Assembly (NCBI GenBank): GCA_025458905.1
Contig: JALORN010000023.1
Coordinates: 1 to 49,152 of the forward strand
Length of the DNA stretch: 49,152 nucleotides
Source: Steroidobacteraceae bacterium
GTDB taxonomy: Bacteria > Pseudomonadota > Gammaproteobacteria > Steroidobacterales > Steroidobacteraceae
Direction: 5' to 3'
Positions 32,551 through 39,209 of the stretch are shown piece after piece; the first letter of the stretch is position 1, and every line of letters starts with the position of its first letter. The position numbers and the translations under genes are program-made. The notes below the pieces were generated by a model. It was not told the DNA's origin. It was given only the letters and a program-made list of their open reading frames with translations, and searched no databases.

Positions 32551-35106
32551 TCAGAACTCGAAGGTCGCGCGGGCGTAGACGAAGCGGCCCGAGCGCCCGA
32601 ACGGCGCGTAGTTCGGGAACGCGCTGGTGCCGGTGACGTTCAGCGTCGCCGGTGGCAGCGAGTCCGGGTACTCGTCGGTGACGTTCTCGGCACCGAGCGC
32701 GACGCGGATGCGCTCGGTGACCTCGACCCGGGCCTCCACGTCCAGCAGCGTCTGCGCCGACATCAGGAAGTCGTTCGCGGGGTTGCTGCTGTCGTTGAAG
32801 ATCGCGTCGCCGTAGCGGATCGCGCGCACCGTGGCGCCGAAGCGGCCGAGCGTCCAGTTCACGTTGGCGGTGAACTTGTCCTCGGGCTGCCCGCGCTCGA
32901 ACTGCTGCACGTTCAGGCGATCGAACAGGATCGGCGAGGGGCTGAGGGCAGCCAGCGGCCCGGTCGTCGGCACGCGCGTCACGTCGGTGGTGTTGAAGTT
33001 CGCTGCCAGCGTGAAGTCGAAGCGGCCGGCCGCTTCGCTGGTCCAGGGGATGCTGGCCACGATGTCGACGCCCTCGGTCTCGGTGTCCACCCCGTTGATG
33101 AAGAAGCGCGCGCCGCCGATGCCGGTGAAGCCGCGGCTGGCGAGGAAGGTGCGCACGTTGGCCTGCGTCAGGTTCTCCGACAGCACCACGCGGTTGTCGA
33201 TGTTGATGCGGTAGGCGTCGATCGTGAGGCTCGCGCGGCCGAGCTGCAGCACCGCGCCGACCGAGAAGTTCTCGGACTCCTCGGCGTCGAGCGGCTGGGC
33301 GCCGAGCGCCACGGCCACCGGGTCGGTGGCGGGGAAGGTCGTCAGGTCGAACGGCACGCCGCCGATGAAGTTGGTCGAGGTGGTCGAGAAGAACTGCTGC
33401 TGCAGCGACGGTGCACGGAAGCCGGTCTGCACCGCGGCGCGCAGCGCGAAGGCCTCGGTGAAGTCGAAGCGTGCGGCGAGCTTGCCGGTCACGTTGCTGC
33501 CGAAGTCCGAGTAGTCCTCGGCGCGGACCGCGGCCGACGCCAGCAGCTTCTCGGTGAGGTTGGCCTCCAGGTCGAGGTAGGCGCCTACGGCCGTGCGGTT
33601 CTCCGACACGACGTTGGTCGGGCGGAAGCCCGGGAACACCTGCGCACCCGAGGCCGAGGCGCAACCGCCGGCCGTGACCTGCGCCGGGGTCGGTGCCGTA
33701 CAGCCCGTCGTGCCGAGCGGCAGCAGCACGCCGCCGTTGCGCCAGGAGTCGGGCTCGCCGGCGTTGATCGAGTAGCCCTCGCGGCGCGCCTCGAGGCCGA
33801 CCGCGACGTTCAGTGGCGAGGCGAGCGCCCCGAGCTCGATCTGGCGCACGCCGGATAGGTTCAGCACCAGCTGGTCGTAGTCGTAGCCGCCCGAGTCGAA
33901 CGTGGTCGGGCTGGCCGGGCCGAGCGAGCGGTTCAGCGAGTTCTCGATGGTGAACCCCACCTCGTTGCGGCCATAGACCAGCGAGGCGTCCATCGCCCAC
34001 TCGCCGAGGTTCCACTTCGCGCCGCCGGCGGCGCTGAGGTCGTCCACCTCGGGCGCGATCAGCGGCAGGAAGCCGTCGGGGTAGATCTGGATCACGTTGC
34101 GCTCGTCGAGCGCGCGGCGATAGAAGCCGGCCGAGCGCGCCTCGCGCAGCTGGTAGCTCGCCCAGCCGTAGAGCTCGACGCCGTTGTCGAGCGTGTTGCC
34201 GGCGTTCACGAACAGCGTCGACTGCTGGATCTCCGGCTCGCCGAACCAGGCGTTGAAGCGGTCGAAGGTGGCCTCGCGCGGGTCGAAGCGCCCGCCCGGC
34301 AGCAGCGGATACTGCTGGCGCACGTCCCAGCCGCCGCGCTCGGTGCGCTCCTGGTCACGGTACTCGGCCGCGACGGTCACGAAGCCGTCGTCGCCGAAGC
34401 CGAAGCCCTTCCACGCGCCGGCCGTGATGGTCTGGCCGTCCGAGACGCTGCGCGAGTTGCGCGTGCCCCAGGTGGCGCCCGCGGGCGGCGTGCCGACCAG
34501 GAAGTCGTAGCTGGACTCGCGCTGGCCGTAGCTGAGCGTGACGTCGCCGCCCTCGCGATCCTCGCGCAGCCGCAGGTTGATCACGCCCGCGATCGCATCC
34601 GAGCCGTACTGCGCCGACGCACCGTCGCGCAGCACCTCGATCGAGCGGACCATCGCGCTCGGGATGGTGTTGAGGTCGACCGCCGCGGCGCCGCGGCCGA
34701 TGGTGTTGTTGGCGTTGACGAGCGCGGCGGCGTGGCGGCGCTTGGAATTCACCAGCACCAGCGTCTGGTCGGGCGAGAGGCCGCGCAGCGTCGCCGGGCG
34801 GATCGTGTCGGTGCCGTCGGCGAGGCCGGGGCGCGGGAAGTTCAGCGAAGGCAGCGTGACCGACAGCGCCTGCGCGATTTCGGGCACGCCGACGTTGCGC
34901 AGCGTCTCGGCGGTGACCACGTCGACCGGGGCGACCGTCTCGAGCGCCGAGCGGTTCGCGACGCGCGTGCCCGTGACGACGACCTCGGTGAGCGCGTCAT
35001 CGCCTTCCCCGGCGGCGGCATCCTGGGCCTGGGCGGATGCCGCGGCGGCGGCGGCGAGCGCCACGGCGACTGCGACGGACACGGAGGAACGCAACGGCTG
35101 GATCAT
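32551..35106 (-). CDS. TonB-dependent outer-membrane receptor
   Basis: An 851-residue receptor. AAGGAG eight bases before the ATG fixes the start, and residues 1-28 are a signal peptide (to AQAQD). The N-terminal DALTEVVVTGTRV is typical, followed by a plug domain (about 45-165; TLRGLSPDQTLVLVNSKRR, RSIEVLRDGASAQYGSDAIAGVIN) and a 22-strand barrel with acidic, aromatic strands up to the terminal Phe (YARATFEF). It would import a large or scarce nutrient using TonB energy; substrate unknown, and no siderophore, cobalamin or sugar genes lie beside it. Upstream is a 313-base region with a 16-bp palindrome. It is distinct from the second TonB receptor about 7 kb away. Confidence 0.93.
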   Translation of the reverse strand: MIQPLRSSVSVAVAVALAAAAAASAQAQDAAAGEGDDALTEVVVTGTRVANRSALETVAPVDVVTAETLRNVGVPEIAQALSVTLPSLNFPRPGLADGTDTIRPATLRGLSPDQTLVLVNSKRRHAAALVNANNTIGRGAAAVDLNTIPSAMVRSIEVLRDGASAQYGSDAIAGVINLRLREDREGGDVTLSYGQRESSYDFLVGTPPAGATWGTRNSRSVSDGQTITAGAWKGFGFGDDGFVTVAAEYRDQERTERGGWDVRQQYPLLPGGRFDPREATFDRFNAWFGEPEIQQSTLFVNAGNTLDNGVELYGWASYQLREARSAGFYRRALDERNVIQIYPDGFLPLIAPEVDDLSAAGGAKWNLGEWAMDASLVYGRNEVGFTIENSLNRSLGPASPTTFDSGGYDYDQLVLNLSGVRQIELGALASPLNVAVGLEARREGYSINAGEPDSWRNGGVLLPLGTTGCTAPTPAQVTAGGCASASGAQVFPGFRPTNVVSENRTAVGAYLDLEANLTEKLLASAAVRAEDYSDFGSNVTGKLAARFDFTEAFALRAAVQTGFRAPSLQQQFFSTTSTNFIGGVPFDLTTFPATDPVAVALGAQPLDAEESENFSVGAVLQLGRASLTIDAYRINIDNRVVLSENLTQANVRTFLASRGFTGIGGARFFINGVDTETEGVDIVASIPWTSEAAGRFDFTLAANFNTTDVTRVPTTGPLAALSPSPILFDRLNVQQFERGQPEDKFTANVNWTLGRFGATVRAIRYGDAIFNDSSNPANDFLMSAQTLLDVEARVEVTERIRVALGAENVTDEYPDSLPPATLNVTGTSAFPNYAPFGRSGRFVYARATFEF

Positions 35107-35419
35107 CGGACCACTCCTTAGTCGATGAGGAACCGCGGCGGCGCCACGGACCCGGGCCGCGGATTCTGGCATCGGCGTACCCGCCGCACAACACGCAGGA
35201 AGCCCTATCGGGGCAGAAAAACGCTTACTGCACGCCATTCCATGGACCTGGCGTTGCTTTAAAGCAACACGCGGCCGTGCGGTCAGGGTGGGGGCGTCGC
35301 CGCGCCCTGCAGCCACGCGGACGCCCGCGCATCGCCAACCCGGGCTCGCCTCTGGCACTCTCCCAGGCGCCGGTGCGCCAGGCGCGGTCCGGTACACCCA
35401 CCCACACCGGGAGACCCTC
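35107..35419. other. Divergent intergenic region between TonB receptor and membrane protein
   Basis: 313 bases without a gene that I can support. It is less GC-rich than its surroundings between about 35160 and 35270 and holds a 16-bp palindrome (listed separately), a GCCC/GGGC inverted repeat around 35201-35214 and an A-run at 35217-35221. Promoters for both divergent genes must be here, but no convincing -35/-10 pair stands out. Confidence 0.6.
35253..35268. promoter_or_regulatory. 16-bp perfect palindrome, candidate operator
   Basis: GTTGCTTTAAAGCAAC is perfectly self-complementary. It lies about 150 bases before both the TonB receptor (minus) and the membrane protein gene (plus). Its TTTAAA core is rare in this GC-rich DNA. 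A dimeric regulator site is the simplest reading; the regulator is not identified, though the NhaR-like LysR gene is 2 kb away. Confidence 0.5.
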
Positions 35420-36010
35420 ATGCTGCGTATCGTCGTCCTGCAGGAAGCCGCATTCTTCGCGTTCGCCTGCGGCTGCCTCGCCTGGGCCCAGTGGCGCCTG
35501 CCCAAGCCGAGCGCGCGCTTCCCGGGTCCGCGCCCGGTGGGGCCGGTGTTCAAGTCCTGGCTGGTGACGATCTGGCTGGTCGGGCTGGTGCTGCCGCTCG
35601 CGGCGCTGGTGGTCGACGGCGCGATCGGCGGCAGCAGCGCCGCCGCGCTGGCGCTGCTGCCGTACTTCTGGGCCTTCGCCGCGCAGGTGGCGAGCGAGCT
35701 CTTCTGCTGGAAGCGCTGGGGTTCGCCGATCTGGGTGATCGTCCCCTGCCTCTACCTGCCCTGGCGCCTGTGGCAGTCGTTCCGCGGGCTGGAGATCGCG
35801 CCCGACGCGCCGCCGCTCACGGTCTTCACGCTGTACGCGCTGGTGGTGCTCTGGATCATCAACATCGGCGTGCACTACACCAACATTCCCGCGTCGCTGC
35901 GCTGGGACTATCATCGCCGCGACTCGACCTTCCCCTCGCTGCACGACCCGCTGGTGTTCACGCCCGGCTCGCAGGACGCGCGCGACGTGGGCCGCAACGC
36001 CGCAGGCTGA
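35420..36010 (+). CDS. Integral membrane protein, unknown function
   Basis: A 196-residue protein with about five hydrophobic segments (roughly 3-24, 46-67, 72-95, 103-118, 135-153) separated by short basic loops (RLPKPSARFPGPRP; WKRWGSP). The C-terminal 40 residues are soluble (RRDSTFPSLHDPLVFTPG). I recognise no family. The start is supported by GGGAGA upstream and by the first segment following directly. It stands 100 bases before the YebE-like gene on the same strand, and shares the palindrome-containing promoter region with the TonB receptor. Confidence 0.7.
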   Translation: MLRIVVLQEAAFFAFACGCLAWAQWRLPKPSARFPGPRPVGPVFKSWLVTIWLVGLVLPLAALVVDGAIGGSSAAALALLPYFWAFAAQVASELFCWKRWGSPIWVIVPCLYLPWRLWQSFRGLEIAPDAPPLTVFTLYALVVLWIINIGVHYTNIPASLRWDYHRRDSTFPSLHDPLVFTPGSQDARDVGRNAAG

Positions 36011-36110
36011 CGCACGGCAGGCCGTCCCGGCGCGGCCCGGCGTGGCCGTGGCGGCGAGACCGGCCCGCACGCACGGACGTGTGCCCCCGATCTTCAAGGA
36101 GCGAACGACC

Positions 36111-36833
36111 ATGGACACCCGCAAACTGCTCGAGATCCTGACCCAGAACCCCGGCGCCGGCGCCGCCGCGGGTGGCTTCGCCGGCAGCCTGATCGGCAAC
36201 GTGCTCGGTGGCGGGCGCGGTGGCAAGAAGATGGTGAAGTACGGCAGCCTCGCCGCCGTCGGCTACGTCGCCTACCAGGCCTGGCAGAAGAACCAGGCGC
36301 AGAAGCGCGGCCTGCCGCCGCCCTCGGGCGGGCTCGAGGCGCTGCTCGGCCAGGTGATGGGCGGCAAGGTGGCCGGCGGAACCACCGCCCCGGCAACGAA
36401 CACCGGCGCTGCGGCCGCCGCGCCCGTCCCTCCGGCGCTGCCGGCGCCGTTCGACCTCGAGTCGCCGGCCAATGGTGCGAATGCGCTGCGCGTGCTGCGC
36501 GCGATGATCGCCGCGTCCAAGGCCGACGGCTCGATCGACCCGACCGAGCGCGAGCGCATCTTCGCGCGGGTCGGGGAGGCGGGCCTCTCGCAGGCGGACC
36601 ACGACGAGGTGCTGCGCCTGCTCGGGCAGCCGCCGGACCTCGAGGCGATCGTGCGCGGCGTCGACTCGAAGGAACTCGCGACCGAGATCTACGCCGCGTC
36701 GCTGCTGGCGGTGTCGCCGGCGAACCGCGCCGAGCGCGCCTGGCTCGACATGCTCGCCGCGCGCCTCGGCCTCGAGGGCGAGCTCACGCTGGAGCTCGAC
36801 CGCTCCGTCGAGGCGCTGGTGCGTCAGGCCTGA
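36111..36833 (+). CDS. DUF533 / YebE-like protein with TerB-like domain
   Basis: A 240-residue protein. AAGGAG eight bases ahead of the ATG supports the start. Residues 16-58 are a Gly-rich hydrophobic region (AGGFAGSLIGNVLGGG, then KYGSLAAVGYVAYQAWQ), typical of the DUF533/YebE inner-membrane family. After a Pro/Ala linker, residues 118-238 form the helical TerB-like domain (LRAMIAASKADGSIDPTERERIF, then SLLAVSPANRAERAWLDMLAARLGL) with the acidic pairs such proteins may use to bind metal. The function is not established. Its last 50 bases overlap the convergent LysR gene. Confidence 0.87.
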   Translation: MDTRKLLEILTQNPGAGAAAGGFAGSLIGNVLGGGRGGKKMVKYGSLAAVGYVAYQAWQKNQAQKRGLPPPSGGLEALLGQVMGGKVAGGTTAPATNTGAAAAAPVPPALPAPFDLESPANGANALRVLRAMIAASKADGSIDPTERERIFARVGEAGLSQADHDEVLRLLGQPPDLEAIVRGVDSKELATEIYAASLLAVSPANRAERAWLDMLAARLGLEGELTLELDRSVEALVRQA

Positions 36834-37725
36834 AGAGGTCGTTGCGCGCGCTCTCGGTGATCGCCACCACCGCCGGGTGGCGGATGCGGCGCTCGGTCGA
36901 GATCGCGTAGAAGCGCGTCGCGAGATCGTCGGCGCGGCCGACCACCACCACGTCGAACTGCGCGGTGATCTCGTGCTCGATCGCCGACGGCGCGGCGAAC
37001 ACGCCGACGCCCTGCTGGGCGAAGGTCTTGGTCAGCGCCGTGTCGTCGAACTCCGCGACGATCGCCGGCGTGATGTCGTGCCGCCCGAACCACTCGTCGA
37101 GCGCGCGCCGGTTGGCGCTGCGCTCGGTCGGCAGCAGGAAGGGCGCGCGGTCGAGGCTGCGCGGGAAGTCCTTGCGCAGGCGGTTCGCAAGCGTCCGGGA
37201 CGCGAAGAACTGCAGCGGCGACTCGCCCAGCGAGTGGCTGAAGGCGCGGATGCCCGACTCGGCGTGCACCGGGCTGGTCGACAGCACCAGGTCGAGACGG
37301 TGCGTCGCGAGCTCCGCGAGCAGCGTGTCGGTCGGGCCCTCGTGACAGACCAGGCGGAACGGGTCCTCGCCCTGCAGCAGCGGCGCGAGCACGCGCCAGG
37401 TGATCAGCTTCGGCACCACGTCGGAGACCCCGACCGTGACCGAGCGTCGACCGCGCGGCACCGCGCCGCGCAGTACGCTGGCGAGCTCGAGGCCGCGCGT
37501 GAAGATGTCCTCGGCGTAGTCGTAGGCCACCTTGCCGAGCTCGGTCGGCACGAGCCGCCGCCCCTGCTTCTCGAACAGCGCGCCCTGCAGCTGCTGCTCG
37601 AGCAGCTTGATCTGCCCGCTGATCGTCTGCGGCGTGATGTGCAGCACCTCGGCGGCGCGGGCGATACCGCCCTCGCGCACCGTGGTCCAGAAGTACAGCA
37701 GGTGGTTGTAGTTCAGGTGGCGCAA
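36784..37725 (-). CDS. LysR-family transcriptional regulator, NhaR-like
   Basis: A 313-residue LysR-type regulator. The N-terminal winged helix-turn-helix begins at once with RHLNYNHLLYFWTTVREGG and continues ARAAEVLHITPQTISGQIKLLEQQL; this start is characteristic of NhaR, the activator of the Na+/H+ antiporter gene nhaA. The effector domain spans about 90-300 (VTVGVSDVVPKLI, GVGVFAAPSAIE). The start codon is TTG, since no ATG or GTG is available before the conserved domain. No nhaA is in the window, so the target is uncertain. Its 3' end overlaps the YebE-like gene by 50 bases in antisense, so their transcripts can pair. Confidence 0.88.
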   Translation of the reverse strand: MRHLNYNHLLYFWTTVREGGIARAAEVLHITPQTISGQIKLLEQQLQGALFEKQGRRLVPTELGKVAYDYAEDIFTRGLELASVLRGAVPRGRRSVTVGVSDVVPKLITWRVLAPLLQGEDPFRLVCHEGPTDTLLAELATHRLDLVLSTSPVHAESGIRAFSHSLGESPLQFFASRTLANRLRKDFPRSLDRAPFLLPTERSANRRALDEWFGRHDITPAIVAEFDDTALTKTFAQQGVGVFAAPSAIEHEITAQFDVVVVGRADDLATRFYAISTERRIRHPAVVAITESARNDLFRPDAPAPRRSGRAPA

Positions 37726-38098
37726 GGCGGCGGCTCGGCGCGGGATGATCGCGGGAAGGTTCGGGCGAATCGAACCGTGAGCGAAGAATAAACGATTTTT
37801 CCGAAAGGGGGCAGGGCGCTACCTTTACGCCCACAGGCATTTCGGGCGCGCACCTTCCCGGCGCTCCGCAGGCTCGGCAGGTGGTGCAGGGACGCACCAC
37901 CCGCGGTGAGCAAGGAACAGGGAACGTGACGACGGCTTTACCGGCCCCCCCCGGTGGTTGACCGTTCTGCGCTGAAACCCCCACCCCGCCGGGCCTGCCG
38001 TCGGGAGGTGGCGTCCGGAATCCTCATCGCGGCGGGTGCGGTCGTGTTGCTCCCCCCGGCGGCCCGGCCGCCCCGCCGCGAGGCCTCGGCCGGCGCCC
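37726..38098. other. Intergenic region upstream of the NhaR-like gene
   Basis: 373 bases with no gene I can support. An AT-rich patch around 37781-37800 (reading TTTATTCTTCGC on minus) is the likeliest promoter for the regulator, about 60 bases ahead of its start. The rest is C/G-rich with homopolymer runs around 37946-37953. No terminator for the upstream exported-protein gene is seen. Confidence 0.5.
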
Positions 38099-38950
38099 TC
38101 AGGCGCCGCCGCGCACGCTCACCGTGACGGTCCCGTCCTCGCGCCACGGCGTGACGTCCAGTTCCACCCCCAGCACCTTCGCATAGGCCTGCATCCGCGG
38201 GATCGTCCAGCGCTCGTGGATCTCGCGCTCGCTGAGGTCGTGGATGCCCATGCGCACGGTCTCGGCGAGCACCGTGCGGAACGGCGAGCGATAGGTGACG
38301 CGGCCCGGCGCGCGCTCCGTGCGGTCGACCAGCTGGAAGAAGCAGGCGGTCTGCTCGAAGATCGCCACCAGCGCGAGATCGCGGCTGCCGCCCCGGTCGA
38401 TCAGCCGCTTCACGCGCTCGAGCTGCTGGCGCTGCGAGTTGATGTCCTCGTCGACCAGCTTCTCGAGCATGCCGTGGCGCTTGGCGAACATGATGTGATC
38501 GAGCGTCATCTTCACCAGCGCGTCGTTCATCTCGTGCTGGTAGCTGCGGTTGTGGTTGAGCGTGCGCACCACCTGCGTCATCGCGAGCCCCAGCATCTCC
38601 TCGCGGCCGGTGAAGTCGTAGCGCGGGTCGAGGCGGTCGGCCGGCCCGCCCGCGGGCTTCGCCTCGCGCAGCGCGGCGGCGACCATGCGTCCGAGCTCGG
38701 CCTCGCGGCCCTCGTAGCCGCTGTACTGGCCGAGCTGGCGGGCAGGCTTGGCGGCCGCTGCGTCCGCGGCAGGCCCCGCCGCCGATGCCGCCGGGTCACC
38801 CGCTGGTGCAGCCGCCATCGCGGGCAGCGACAGCAGCGCGCCGGTGAGCGCGACCCAGATGCGGCCGAGCATCCGCGGGCGGGCGCCGGGCGTCCGGCGG
38901 GCCGTGGCGCGCTGCCGCTGCGGCGAGTCGTGAAGCATCGATCCTGGCAT
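38099..38950 (-). CDS. Exported protein of unknown function
   Basis: A 283-residue protein; AGGAGG eight bases before this ATG decides the start. A basic leader and a hydrophobic segment (about 27-48, VALTGALLSLPAMAAAPAG) form a signal peptide. An Ala/Pro linker follows and then a helical mature domain with LDPRYDFTGREEMLGLAMTQ, RSYQHEMNDALVKMTLDHIM, a long coiled-coil-like stretch (EDINSQRQQLERVKRLIDR) and a C-terminal region ending VTPWREDGTVTVSVRGGA. One Cys (QTACFFQ). I know no family for it. It stands alone between the LysR gene and the second TonB receptor. Confidence 0.68.
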   Translation of the reverse strand: MPGSMLHDSPQRQRATARRTPGARPRMLGRIWVALTGALLSLPAMAAAPAGDPAASAAGPAADAAAAKPARQLGQYSGYEGREAELGRMVAAALREAKPAGGPADRLDPRYDFTGREEMLGLAMTQVVRTLNHNRSYQHEMNDALVKMTLDHIMFAKRHGMLEKLVDEDINSQRQQLERVKRLIDRGGSRDLALVAIFEQTACFFQLVDRTERAPGRVTYRSPFRTVLAETVRMGIHDLSEREIHERWTIPRMQAYAKVLGVELDVTPWREDGTVTVSVRGGA

Positions 38951-39140
38951 CGGGCATCCCTCCTGCGAAGCGGACAGGATAAGCAGCGAGGCCCGTGCGG
39001 CCCCAGGCGGCCGCACCTGGAATCCGATGGGTGGATCGGACGGGCAAGGCTGTCGATCGGCGACGTGCGGCAGCGTCCCCGATGGCCGCAGCGGCTCGCG
39101 AGAGCCGATGACACCGGCGCTTCCGCAAGAGCCTTCCGCA

Positions 39141-39174
39141 AAGAAAAAGGGGGCGGCAGTCGCCTGCCGCCCCC
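39141..39174 (-). terminator. Rho-independent terminator of the second TonB receptor gene
   Basis: An 11-bp stem (GGGGGCGGCAG with CTGCCGCCCCC) around a 4-base loop, followed on the minus strand by TTTTTCTT. It lies 36 bases after the receptor's stop codon. The stem plus T-run makes this a strong intrinsic terminator. Confidence 0.85.
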
Positions 39175-39209
39175 TCGATGCTCACCGGCCGGAGCCGGAT
39201 CTGATCAGA

